From NCBI GenBank assembly GCA_964390065.1, contig CAYMGX010000044.1, forward strand, positions 1 through 30,700: 30,700 bases of DNA. Reading direction: 5' to 3'. This DNA comes from JAAZBG01 sp964390065. GTDB lineage: Bacteria; Fibrobacterota; Chitinivibrionia; Chitinivibrionales; Chitinispirillaceae. The notes under the pieces are model-generated. The model was not told the DNA's origin, ran no database searches, and saw only the letters and a list, made by a program, of their open reading frames with translations. Shown in pieces: positions 16,039 to 24,340 of the stretch (positions are counted from its first letter, which is position 1; each line of letters opens with the position of its first letter). The position numbers and the translations under genes were made by a program.

Positions 16039-17976
16039 ATGAACATCTGTAGAAACGGATTGTTTACAGCCTTCGGCTTGATTGGCTTTTTGGCAATCGG
16101 AGCATTTTCATCACCAGTTCCTCATCACCAGGATACCAGAGGACCTAAAGGGCATCACGGGTATGAATTAAAGAAAAAACAGTTTGAAAAAGTCATGGAT
16201 GAGTATATTGTCGCCCGAATGGGTGAAGTTAATGCTGCTGGAATGTCAATTGTCGTTGTAGACGATGAAAACACCGTTTATGAGAAAGGTTTTGGTTTTG
16301 CAGATAAAGAGCAGGATGTTCCGGTACAGGCAAAGACGCTTTTTCATGTCGGTTCGATCACTAAAGTGTTTACAGGAATAGCAATTATGCAGCTTGCGCA
16401 GGAGGGGCTGATTGATATTGATGCACCAATTCAGACTTGTCTTCCTGATTTCTCTATAAAATATCACGTAAACACACGACAGATGATAACGATTCGCTCT
16501 ATTATGGCTCATCAATCAGGTATCTTCGGCGATAAATTGTCAATAGGTGATGGTTCGCAATATCCTGTAGAGGATTTCAGGACATTTCCAGTGTTTGCAC
16601 AAAGTGAATATGCCCCCTACAATCCGGATTATATCACTGCATATTCAAATTTCGCAGTATCTCTTCTGGGCTTGATCGTTGAAAGAGTATCCGGACAGAA
16701 GTACGAAGAATATGTTTATGATCATATTCTTAAACCATGCGGTATGAACGAATCCGGATTTGATCCTGTAAAGGAAAATCCAACGTTGCTTGCCAAAGGG
16801 TATGATACTGAAGGAAATCTGTTTACATATTATTATAGGAATGATAACCCGGCTGCATTTCTTGCTTCAAACAGTAATAATATGGCGAAGTTTATCAAAA
16901 TGATTCTGAATAATGGATTTGTTCAAAGAAGATCAATACTCCATCCTGCTACCCTGCAGTATATGTATCACAATCAGAGTGTTTATTTACCAATGAATCT
17001 TTTTGACAGATATGCAAGTGCGTATACATTCGGTTTAAGCTGGATGCTTGAAAACCACAGTCTTGACTATCTGGGTAAAGTTGTGGGGCATGGTGGAAAT
17101 TTACCTCCCTACAATAGCAATCTGTTAATTGCAAAAGATAAAAATCTTGGCGTTTTTGTTACAGCGAATTCTGCAAATTTTTACCCTAATGACATCTCCT
17201 ATTATGCATTGGAGCAGGCTGCAAAAATTTTCAGAAATTTAAGAAAACCGGAATTACCCGATGTTCCACCGGTAGTCTCAATGCCGAAGCATTTAAAACA
17301 ATTTTATACGGGAACATATTGCATGATGTATGAAAGTCCCATAGAAGTTTATGAAGAGAACGATACGTTGTTCGCTCAATTTCTTCATGCACCCAGATTT
17401 CCTCTTGTCTACCACGCTGATGACTGGGTGTCCTTAAACATCGATGGATCAATTGTACCGGGTATCCGTTTGGCAGTTAGAAATGTTAATGGAAAAAAAG
17501 TGTTGTGTGCAGAAAACCGTGGTCAATTTACAATTAATCGTAAGGTTGCAGGAAATCATCTTGTTCTGGATGATACACTATCGGACGTCGTAACTGATAA
17601 ATTTGGTATATATATTGAAACTGCATCACAAATGCCGGTGGTTAATCTTTATGCGGATACAATATCCCGATCAAAAAAACCGTTTATCAGGGCAGACAAT
17701 CTTGCTGATAACACTGTTTATAGTTTGTTACCGTCGTCAGATGATACGTTTATTATTCAGGGATTGGGAAGAGGGGCACAGGAGACTGTGTATTTAACCG
17801 GGGATACATTGCATTATGCGGGGCTTAAATTTGTCAAAATGCCTCAGGCATCGGTCATGAGTGCTGCTCGAAGTGCACGGTTAACCGAAACTGAGGAACA
17901 ACGTTTGCCCTCAAGAACTCAAAAAATGGTTGTTGATGAATTGATTAAAAACATTAAAAAATCACAGCAAATGTAG
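16039..17976 (+). CDS. Secreted serine hydrolase, class C beta-lactamase fold
   Basis: A 645-residue exported protein. A signal peptide (about 1-24, NGLFTAFGLIGFLAIGAFSS) leads into a beta-lactamase/S12-type domain (about 45-410). The catalytic motifs are complete: Ser106-Ile-Thr-Lys109 (HVGSITKVFTG), Tyr202-Ser-Asn204 (AYSNFAVSLLG) and His351-Gly-Gly (VGHGGNLPPYNS) in place of KTG. The remaining 235 residues resemble the beta-rich C-terminal part of S12-like proteins. Family members include D-aminopeptidases, esterases, penicillin-binding proteins and beta-lactamases, and the substrate cannot be read here. GAAAGGG lies 6 nt before the ATG. It converges with the TMTC-like gene, with a shared hairpin between them. 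Confidence 0.9.
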   Translation: MNICRNGLFTAFGLIGFLAIGAFSSPVPHHQDTRGPKGHHGYELKKKQFEKVMDEYIVARMGEVNAAGMSIVVVDDENTVYEKGFGFADKEQDVPVQAKTLFHVGSITKVFTGIAIMQLAQEGLIDIDAPIQTCLPDFSIKYHVNTRQMITIRSIMAHQSGIFGDKLSIGDGSQYPVEDFRTFPVFAQSEYAPYNPDYITAYSNFAVSLLGLIVERVSGQKYEEYVYDHILKPCGMNESGFDPVKENPTLLAKGYDTEGNLFTYYYRNDNPAAFLASNSNNMAKFIKMILNNGFVQRRSILHPATLQYMYHNQSVYLPMNLFDRYASAYTFGLSWMLENHSLDYLGKVVGHGGNLPPYNSNLLIAKDKNLGVFVTANSANFYPNDISYYALEQAAKIFRNLRKPELPDVPPVVSMPKHLKQFYTGTYCMMYESPIEVYEENDTLFAQFLHAPRFPLVYHADDWVSLNIDGSIVPGIRLAVRNVNGKKVLCAENRGQFTINRKVAGNHLVLDDTLSDVVTDKFGIYIETASQMPVVNLYADTISRSKKPFIRADNLADNTVYSLLPSSDDTFIIQGLGRGAQETVYLTGDTLHYAGLKFVKMPQASVMSAARSARLTETEEQRLPSRTQKMVVDELIKNIKKSQQM

Positions 17977-17990
17977 TAACCAGACAATTT

Positions 17991-18021
17991 AAAAAAGGGC
18001 AGCGAATAATCGCTGCCCTTT
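17991..18021 (-). terminator. Bidirectional hairpin terminator (copy A)
   Basis: AAAGGGCAGCGA (17994-18005) pairs perfectly with TCGCTGCCCTTT (18010-18021) around ATAA. On the minus strand it is followed by six T (17991-17996), ending transcripts of the TMTC-like gene. On the plus strand it lies 17 nt past the serine hydrolase stop, with a shorter T-run. Confidence 0.85.
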
Positions 18022-18060
18022 ACTTCAAACAATCAACCAATTAATAATGATTACTTTGCA
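17991..18060. repeat. 70-bp direct repeat, copy A
   Basis: The segment is identical to 19997-20066 at 68 of 70 positions, in the same orientation. It comprises a hairpin terminator, about 30 bp of 3' spacer, and the reverse complement of the codons GCA AAG TAA. In copy B these are the last codons of the GH5 gene. Here they end a 35-codon orphan frame. Both mismatches lie in or next to the hairpin loop. Confidence 0.95.
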
Positions 18061-18158
18061 TGGATAGATCCGGATGGCAATCTATATGCATTAGTGGACC
18101 ACTCAGCTGATTCTAAAGAATCGCTAATGTCTACCCAGTATTTTGGTCTCGACTTCAT
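18051..18158 (-). pseudogene. 35-codon orphan frame, possible remnant of a secreted-protein C-terminus
   Basis: In a frame shifted relative to the TMTC-like gene, an ATG at 18158 opens 35 codons that run past the TMTC stop and end EWSTNAYRLPSGSIHAK. The last codons (GCA AAG TAA) and everything after them match the end of the GH5 gene, which ends SIAK. So this could be the surviving tail of another gene whose 3' end was homologous to GH5. No Shine-Dalgarno is visible, and independent translation is unlikely. It may also be chance openness. Confidence 0.35.
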
Positions 18159-19761
18159 GCATTTGACGAGCACCTGGATAATCAGGGGCTACCTCTAATA
18201 GCTTGTTAATTGCTTTTAACGCATCAGCATGGTCGCCATTTTTATGTAGTGCAAACGCCAGATAATACCAGCTATCTGGCTGGTAGGGTGCAAGAATTGT
18301 TGATTCTTCCGCTTTTTTGATAGCACCAGGGAAATCTCCGATACGTATAAGTGCCCATGCATAGGTACATGCGATACGGCCGGAATTCGGGTCTCCGCGT
18401 GAAGCGACATCTATGGCACGGAGTGCCTCATCCCAGTTGCCGGCTCGTCCGGCTGCGATGGCACGGTTTAAGTTCGCTTGAGGGTCACTCTTATTTACTC
18501 TGGTTGCAGCAGACCAAAGAGTGTCATTGGTTCGCCAGTCAGGAAGACGCAGTTGGAAAAGAATAATTCCCCTGATCAGAAAAATGCCAATTATTGTCAA
18601 AAGAAGTGGATAAATAAGCCTGGTGGATTTTTTTTTCTGTGAAGCGGCCAATGAACCGGATTGCTTCCAGGAAGTTAAAACTAATACTACGCCATGAGCA
18701 AGAAGGAGTGCCAGGCCGATCGAGGGAACATAAAAGTAGCGTTCAGGTACCACTTGAAACATTGATATGGCACCCGTGATAGGGAATAGGCCGGCAAGGA
18801 AAATGACAGACGGTACTGCCAGCTTGCGGCAACGAATTGATGTTATAATAAGTGCAGAAAAGATTGCGATACCCCCCAAAATCCCGGGTACTCCTATTGA
18901 ACTATAAGGGTGTGAGATAGAAAGCGGTACGAAGGAGAACGCACGCCAAAAGTAAATGGCAAGTGCCTCGGGATATATCCGCAGGATGGTGAGTGCTGCT
19001 TCCAGTGTCGGTGGATCGAAGCTTTTCACTCCTGCTGCCTTCCGCAAAATTATCCAGATGATTACCGCAAGAGCAATGGCTACCCAGCGTGAGAGAGATT
19101 GTTTTATTGGTTTCCGGTCAGTAATATCCATTATTACTACGACCGCTATCATCATAAAAAATCCCTCTTTAGAAAGCAGGCCGGCTAAAAATACCGTTCC
19201 AAAGAGAATCGTTCCAGGTATCCCGGATCGCCATTGAACCGCAAGTAGGATCAGCAGGACAACCCCGTAGAGCAGATCATAACGACATGATATCCATGCC
19301 ACCACTTCAGAGTTCTGCGGGTGGAATGCCCACCAGATTGAGGCGACCAGGGCAGCAATAATACCGACACCTCCACCATGACGACGAAGTACTACCAACA
19401 CTAACAGCGCTGCCGCAAGGGTATGGAGCAGTATATTACCGATGTGTAAAACGCCGGGTGGGGTTCCGAAACGTGTGTCAAACCAGAATGACACCATCGC
19501 TAAAGGTCTCCAGTAAGCACTTGCCTCAAGGCGTGGGGCAGCTTGACGATAGAGATCTGTGGAAATCGCTTTTTGCAGCCCAGCCAGATCGTTAAGTGCA
19601 GGACTTGGCTTCACGAGGTTTACATCATCATAAACCCAGCCGGCGTCACCCAACTGAATAAAGGTTATCGCTATACAAAGCGCTATAACCACGAAAATGG
19701 CAGAATACAGACCCTTGTTGGCGTGAAAGGAAAAATCGCTGGATATGAGTTTTGATAACAT
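18124..19761 (-). CDS. TMTC-like GT-C membrane glycosyltransferase with TPR tail
   Basis: A 545-residue protein with about ten membrane helices and a soluble C-terminal TPR region (about 430-545: NLNRAIAAGRAGNWDEALRA; DSWYYLAFALHKNGDHADAL). GT-C marks are VYDDVNLV in the first periplasmic loop, LHIGNILLHTLAAAL, LLSKEGFFM and VVPERYFYVPSIGLALL, as in TMTC O-mannosyltransferase-like proteins. It would transfer sugar from a polyprenyl-phosphate donor outside the membrane; this is a family inference. The ATG at 19761 has GGGG 7 nt upstream, while ATGs at 19782 and 19812 lack a good site. Its GC content looks higher than that of its neighbours. It sits exactly between two 70-bp direct repeats, which suggests insertion or replacement. 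Confidence 0.85.
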   Translation of the reverse strand: MLSKLISSDFSFHANKGLYSAIFVVIALCIAITFIQLGDAGWVYDDVNLVKPSPALNDLAGLQKAISTDLYRQAAPRLEASAYWRPLAMVSFWFDTRFGTPPGVLHIGNILLHTLAAALLVLVVLRRHGGGVGIIAALVASIWWAFHPQNSEVVAWISCRYDLLYGVVLLILLAVQWRSGIPGTILFGTVFLAGLLSKEGFFMMIAVVVIMDITDRKPIKQSLSRWVAIALAVIIWIILRKAAGVKSFDPPTLEAALTILRIYPEALAIYFWRAFSFVPLSISHPYSSIGVPGILGGIAIFSALIITSIRCRKLAVPSVIFLAGLFPITGAISMFQVVPERYFYVPSIGLALLLAHGVVLVLTSWKQSGSLAASQKKKSTRLIYPLLLTIIGIFLIRGIILFQLRLPDWRTNDTLWSAATRVNKSDPQANLNRAIAAGRAGNWDEALRAIDVASRGDPNSGRIACTYAWALIRIGDFPGAIKKAEESTILAPYQPDSWYYLAFALHKNGDHADALKAINKLLEVAPDYPGARQMHEVETKILGRH

Positions 19762-19996
19762 TGTATACCCCGGTTTCAGCATTGTTGCGGAGTTGCCGGC
19801 AGAGGGATCCAAAACACTTTTCCATACCGGATGTATCTGGAGTTAAGGTTGTGTCACTATGCTTGATCTCAGCAGGAGCCGCCAGGTTGTCTATTGGATT
19901 GCTTAATATACTAATACTGATTTTTATTTCCAATAACAAACACAGGCGCATGCTGAATTGCAGGGATGGCAGTTTAGAACCCCTTGCGAACATTAT
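19762..19996. other. Spacer between TMTC-like gene and GH5 terminator
   Basis: This is the leader of the TMTC-like gene. Frames on both strands extend through it but show no coding character. It is part of the segment bounded by the two 70-bp repeats. Confidence 0.4.
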
Positions 19997-20027
19997 AAAA
20001 AAGGGCAGCGAAAAATTGCTGCCCTTT
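19997..20027 (-). terminator. Rho-independent terminator of the GH5 gene
   Basis: AAAGGGCAGC (20000-20009) pairs with GCTGCCCTTT (20018-20027). On the minus strand the hairpin runs into six T (19997-20002). It begins 30 nt after the GH5 stop codon. Confidence 0.88.
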
Positions 20028-20066
20028 ACTTCAAACAATCAACCAATTAATAATGATTACTTTGCA
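19997..20066. repeat. 70-bp direct repeat, copy B
   Basis: Partner of 17991-18060, 68 of 70 identical. It covers the final codons and stop of the GH5 gene, its 3' spacer and its terminator. This copy is in its natural context, so copy A is more likely the derived one. Confidence 0.95.
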
Positions 20067-21820
20067 ATAGAAACAACCTGCTTGCTTGAATAATTACCTG
20101 CTTTAAGAACAAGTACATATGAACCTGATGGTGCTGTGAAATTGAATGAATGTGAACCAGCGTTCTGATTCTTATTCATAATTTCACCATGCAGACGACC
20201 ATCAACGTTGTATAGCTTTGCTGTCACATTACCTGATGTTGGCAAGGTGTAGGATACAAGACCTGTATTTGTTACACGGCAGTTGAAGCTATTCTTCATG
20301 TCCATTTTAAAGGGTGTTATAACTGGTGTACTAACTTCTTTAAACGGTGCTGCCCAGAGTTTCTTAAGCAAATCAACTTTTCTTTTGTCTGTTCCGTCCC
20401 ATGTTCCCCATCCGCCTGTATTCTGATCAGGATCGTATGGTGTTGCAAAGACACCATAAGTATCAGCAGATTCAGGGTTGATTGACCAGTAGAAACCATT
20501 CGTCATTCCTCTGTCAATAAGATAGTCGACAAAAATATTCTGCCATTCCTCATCAACATTTCTATTTGAATTTGATCCTTCTATGAGATATTTATAACGT
20601 TTCTGATGACGTGCTTCAGCCTTTCTTGGCCAATCCATGTTTCCACCAAATTCACCAACTGCAATGGCATATCCCAGACCTCTGAGGTAACCATAGTGTT
20701 CGTCCCAAGCCTTATACATGATTTCCTTATTGTATTTAATCTGGCATTTTGCATCACCAAATTTATCTTCAACTAAACCCTTACACTCAGGCTGAGCGTC
20801 CAAGTCTGCAAAGAAATCCTGTGTACAAACGGCTGGACCGTAACAGTGTGGAGAGTAAACAAGCTTTTCTTTTGGCACATTTGGAGGATTATCACCAGCT
20901 TCGTACAAATTTTCACCCCAGTTTACATTGATATCACCATAAGGAGTATCTTCTTTTGTATCAGGAGTTCCATCCTGGTTTCCATTTGAACCACCGATAC
21001 CCTGTGCAAAAACAAGAATATTGGGGTTTACTGAATTGATTGCCTGATAAGATTCCTCAATCAGTGTTTTCCAATCTTCCCAGCTGTAGTCCCATGGCTC
21101 GTTGAAAATATCGATACCGATTGTTCCATTTGTCAGGCCAAGTTCTTTGTCAAGACTAGCGAGTTTCTTAAGATCTGCAAGCCATTTTTGCTTATCATAT
21201 GCCTGTATTCTGGTAACAGTACTTGGATTACCATCTGCTGCGCAGGAACAATCTTCACGTAGAAAAGTATAATTCTCACGATCTTTGTCTGAAAATGGTG
21301 GACGTGCATCAAGACGTCCAGCTCTCCATCCGAGGTAATTCGAGCATGAGTGGATATCAAGAAGTACATACATACCAGCTTTGTCAATAGCTTTCAATGC
21401 AGCTTTAAGGGCTGTGTATGCACCTTCAATACGTACGGATTCAGTATTTTTAAGAACTTTACCTTTTCCCTGCTCATTGTTATCATCGAAAGTTTGAGGA
21501 GAGACTGGCATACGAATACAGTTGAAACCAAGTTTTGCCATTTCAGCGGCATCTGAATCGTAGGTACGAGTGCTTGGATTCCAGAAAACGTTACCAATGT
21601 AAAGTTCCATAGGGGCACCGCTTGGATTATCTTTATCATTAGCAGCCTCATGGCGTCCTTCAAGACCAAACCAGGAGCCACCCTTTATGCGAAATTTTTC
21701 GCCATCCTTCGTAATTTCACTATTCTCAACAGACCAGACAGGAAGTGCCTGAGAAACACCACTGACCGCGAGTGTTAAGAGTGACGCAAGTAGAACATTT
21801 CTGTATCGTTTGCGTTGCAT
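20057..21820 (-). CDS. Secreted GH5 glycoside hydrolase with T9SS-like C-terminal domain
   Basis: A 587-residue exported enzyme, probably an endo-beta-glucanase or related glycanase. A signal peptide (about 1-26, ending SGVSQALP) precedes a GH5 TIM barrel (about 30-495). The catalytic acid/base is Glu241 in IDIFNEPWD and the nucleophile is Glu390 in VGEFGG. LGFNCIRMPVS, LLDIHSCSNYLGWRAGR and NGFYWSINPES also fit the family. A run of Cys residues suggests disulfides. The last 75 or so residues (VSYTLPTSGNVTAKLYNVDGR to SGSYVLVLKAGNYSSKQVVSIAK) resemble a type A T9SS sorting domain, which would route it across the outer membrane. GGAGG stands 9 nt before the ATG. It has its own terminator. Confidence 0.92.
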   Translation of the reverse strand: MQRKRYRNVLLASLLTLAVSGVSQALPVWSVENSEITKDGEKFRIKGGSWFGLEGRHEAANDKDNPSGAPMELYIGNVFWNPSTRTYDSDAAEMAKLGFNCIRMPVSPQTFDDNNEQGKGKVLKNTESVRIEGAYTALKAALKAIDKAGMYVLLDIHSCSNYLGWRAGRLDARPPFSDKDRENYTFLREDCSCAADGNPSTVTRIQAYDKQKWLADLKKLASLDKELGLTNGTIGIDIFNEPWDYSWEDWKTLIEESYQAINSVNPNILVFAQGIGGSNGNQDGTPDTKEDTPYGDINVNWGENLYEAGDNPPNVPKEKLVYSPHCYGPAVCTQDFFADLDAQPECKGLVEDKFGDAKCQIKYNKEIMYKAWDEHYGYLRGLGYAIAVGEFGGNMDWPRKAEARHQKRYKYLIEGSNSNRNVDEEWQNIFVDYLIDRGMTNGFYWSINPESADTYGVFATPYDPDQNTGGWGTWDGTDKRKVDLLKKLWAAPFKEVSTPVITPFKMDMKNSFNCRVTNTGLVSYTLPTSGNVTAKLYNVDGRLHGEIMNKNQNAGSHSFNFTAPSGSYVLVLKAGNYSSKQVVSIAK

Positions 21821-22192
21821 TGTTAAAAACCTCCGTTATAGTTTTGATTAGTAATGCATTTAAGGAACATATTTTTTCAAATATTTCATTAAATCGTATA
21901 AGTGTTGTGGTATCGGATGCAAACTTTTCAAGGTTTCATCCCCCCCTTGAAAAAATTAGTGACATTAGAATACTATAAGTTCAAATATCTTCATATTTTT
22001 TTTGCATTCCTCTATATATAAGCAGAATTTATACAAAAAAGAGTTAAAATGCTTAAAAAATATAAAATGTATGGTGTTGTAAAAAAGATACTGATGAATT
22101 GCCACCTTTTATATGTAAGAAGAAATAAAAAACTATCCTGCAAGTGGTTGTATCTTTTAAAAATCTGCCCGGTTGCGGCAATCAACACATTT
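21821..22192. other. Gene-free spacer: GH5 leader and promoter region
   Basis: No good gene is present. The spacer is strongly AT-rich and should carry the GH5 promoter. A near-perfect hairpin sits at 21925-21953. A 54-codon plus-strand frame (22049-22213) is lysine-rich, overlaps the kinase end and looks like chance. Confidence 0.5.
21925..21953. promoter_or_regulatory. Inverted repeat upstream of GH5
   Basis: TTTTCAAGG (21925-21933) is complementary to CCTTGAAAA (21945-21953), with an 11-nt loop containing a C-run. It lies about 105 nt before the GH5 start. It could be an operator, a leader hairpin, or a distant end for the kinase transcript. There is no direct evidence for any of these. 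Confidence 0.35.
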
Positions 22193-23989
22193 CTACTGTG
22201 TTCTCGCAACTAATGAACTTAATCGATCGTTAGCCTCAATGCACTCCGGGGATTCATCACCGGTACAGTACATATCAATATAGGTTGACCAGGCGCGGAC
22301 ACTGAGTTGCTTATTGTCGATATTCGGTTTCATCATATAGAAACCATCACGAATCATTGCAAGATACAGTGATGAATTCCTGGGGATTGATTTGCTAAAC
22401 GATGATGGTAACGCGCGGGCTTTTTTAAAACTGTATTCAGCTTTATCGAGTTGGTTTTTGCTATACTGAAGTTCCCCGGCAAGGAAATAAAAATATCCAT
22501 CGTTGCATTCAAAATTATCAGCGATTGATAGAGCTGCCCGGATATCATTATTCTTTATGTGTGCCCAGAGAAGGTATGTAGTCAATTGATCACGCTCTGT
22601 TGTGTTAAGCGATGTTCCCAAAAGCTCTGAGATAAGTGTGATGGATGCTACATAATCACCGGATTTGAATAATGCCACTGCTCGACTGCTGCTGTCTGAT
22701 ACCTGTTTTGGTGATTGGGCGGCAGATGATGGTTGCGGGGAACTACGTATACCTGTACTTTTCTTCGTTGCATTTGATGAATGTGATTGCGTACGGGCAG
22801 TACCAGGAATAGTCTCTGTAGTTGTTGCAGTTTTGTCAATAGAAGCTGATGACTTGTCCTGCTGGCCCAATACTGCTTTTCCGGCAGGTGACACAAGAGA
22901 GACGATGGAGCCCCAATACTTGTCTACTATATATACTCCACTTCCTGCAGTGAGAAAAAAAAGCAGTATGTAAACTCCTATTGTAACACCGTGTTGTTGT
23001 CTTGTCCGCTGTTGTTTAAGTGCAACCGGAATTGGGTTGGCTATATAATTCCTGATTGTTTCCTCAAACTGACGCATTGTTGTTTTTTTGACAATTGAGA
23101 GTAAGTCATTGTCCATTTCTGCTGCATACTGAAACCGTTTGTTTCTGTCAATTGCCATTGATTTGTCGATAATCGCATTCAGCTGTTTCGGGATATCTTT
23201 ACAAAGTGAAATTGCGGGGATGTATTGACCACGGGATTTCCGGTGAATAAGTTCAGTGAGCATCTTCTGGGGATACGTTTTTTGTCCTGTTGCCATTTCG
23301 TAAAGAACAGTGCCGAGAGAATAAACGTCGGATCGTTGGTCAAGGTTGTCGGTATTGAGCTGCTCAGGACTTAAATATGCAAACGTTCCCATTACTTTTC
23401 CATTGACTGTATGAAGACTTGTTTCGCTTGGCCGGGCAATACCGAAATCTGCAAGTTTCACGATACCTTTATTGGTAATGAGAATATTGGCAGGTTTTAT
23501 ATCACGATGAATAAGACTGTCGTAAACTTTTCCGTAGAGCGTCAGATCCTGTGTATGCGCGAAGTGTAACGCGATGCAGAGCGAGTGGGTTACCGCTATC
23601 GAAAAATCAAGTGGCAGACGACCGCTTTTTTCAAGAATCTCTTTTAACGATGGCCCATCAATGTATTCCATCTCTATATACGGAATATCATGCCAGTAAC
23701 CCATACCGTAAATTTCAACAATATTGTTATGACGCAAATTCGCCGAGATCTTCGCTTCGGTTTCAAGTCTGCACTTTGATTCATCATCGAATCCCGGTTT
23801 TAGAATCTTGATTGCACGAACTACTTCAAGCTGTTCATGCCAGACTTTGTAGACATTTGCCATGCCGCCAGCGGCTATAAGTTCAATAATACGACAGTGA
23901 CCGAGGTGATCACCATTCTGCGGCATCTGCTCTTTTACTTCAGGGTCAAAGGGCGATTTCTCCCCTGGTTCTTTACGTGTTTTGCTCAT
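22193..23989 (-). CDS. PknB-like Ser/Thr protein kinase with transmembrane helix and TPR-like tail
   Basis: A 598-residue protein. The Hanks-type kinase domain (about 28-300) has the Gly-rich loop IAAGGMANVYKV, Lys61 (VVRAIKIL), His-Arg-Asp at 161-163 (LIHRDIKPANIL), DFG at 181-183 (LADFGIARP) and GTFAYLSPEQ. A roughly 12-residue insertion (DLTLYGKVYDSL) lies just before the HRD loop. A basic juxtamembrane part leads to one transmembrane helix (about 335-355). A long Ser/Thr/Gln-rich linker and a helical TPR-like region (about 430-580) follow outside the membrane. It probably senses an envelope signal and phosphorylates cytoplasmic targets. No PASTA repeats are present. The Shine-Dalgarno is weak. 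It is divergent from aspS. Confidence 0.92.
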   Translation of the reverse strand: MSKTRKEPGEKSPFDPEVKEQMPQNGDHLGHCRIIELIAAGGMANVYKVWHEQLEVVRAIKILKPGFDDESKCRLETEAKISANLRHNNIVEIYGMGYWHDIPYIEMEYIDGPSLKEILEKSGRLPLDFSIAVTHSLCIALHFAHTQDLTLYGKVYDSLIHRDIKPANILITNKGIVKLADFGIARPSETSLHTVNGKVMGTFAYLSPEQLNTDNLDQRSDVYSLGTVLYEMATGQKTYPQKMLTELIHRKSRGQYIPAISLCKDIPKQLNAIIDKSMAIDRNKRFQYAAEMDNDLLSIVKKTTMRQFEETIRNYIANPIPVALKQQRTRQQHGVTIGVYILLFFLTAGSGVYIVDKYWGSIVSLVSPAGKAVLGQQDKSSASIDKTATTTETIPGTARTQSHSSNATKKSTGIRSSPQPSSAAQSPKQVSDSSSRAVALFKSGDYVASITLISELLGTSLNTTERDQLTTYLLWAHIKNNDIRAALSIADNFECNDGYFYFLAGELQYSKNQLDKAEYSFKKARALPSSFSKSIPRNSSLYLAMIRDGFYMMKPNIDNKQLSVRAWSTYIDMYCTGDESPECIEANDRLSSLVARTQ

Positions 23990-24340
23990 TGTGTCTACCA
24001 GTAATCAGTCCTGAATGTTTATACAGGATGTATTTGTAATTAACCAATTATAACCGGAGGTATCAGTAAATGATGCAAATACAAATAAAATATCAGATAT
24101 GATACTAAATTTGGTCTTAAATGCATTATATATGGACGTACAAAATGTTGAACTCTACGCTTTTTGAAAGAGACCGAGCTTTCATCAAACCCGTTTAATA
24201 TAAAATAAGGCACGTTAAAATAATAGATGCAACACTCTTTTTCCTTCAACAGGCACGTTTTATTTTAACATCACCATTGAGGTTTTGCGTTACATGTTTA
24301 ATGAAAACAATTTTTGATACTTTTAAAAACGGAGCAAATG
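23990..24340. other. Divergent control region between kinase and aspS
   Basis: No gene is supported. The region is AT-rich and must hold promoters for both genes. It contains a paired direct and inverted repeat structure at 24208-24269. No known T-box or riboswitch pattern is recognised before aspS. Confidence 0.5.
24208..24269. promoter_or_regulatory. Direct and inverted repeats upstream of aspS
   Basis: AGGCACGTT occurs twice (24208-24216 and 24251-24259). Overlapping the first and following the second are exact 10-bp inverted repeats, GTTAAAATAA (24214-24223) and TTATTTTAAC (24260-24269). The arrangement could be a regulator site or a leader fold. Confidence 0.4.

Noticed and set aside
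19646..20038. 130-codon minus-strand frame across the TMTC leader
   Set aside because: It crosses the GH5 terminator and the TMTC start and has no protein-like pattern.
22049..22213. 54-codon Lys-rich plus-strand frame in the GH5/kinase spacer
   Set aside because: It overlaps the kinase end, has only a poor ribosome-binding site and an AT-driven composition.
24040..24249. 69-codon minus-strand frame between kinase and aspS
   Set aside because: It lies in AT-rich control DNA, has no ribosome-binding site and no recognisable motif.
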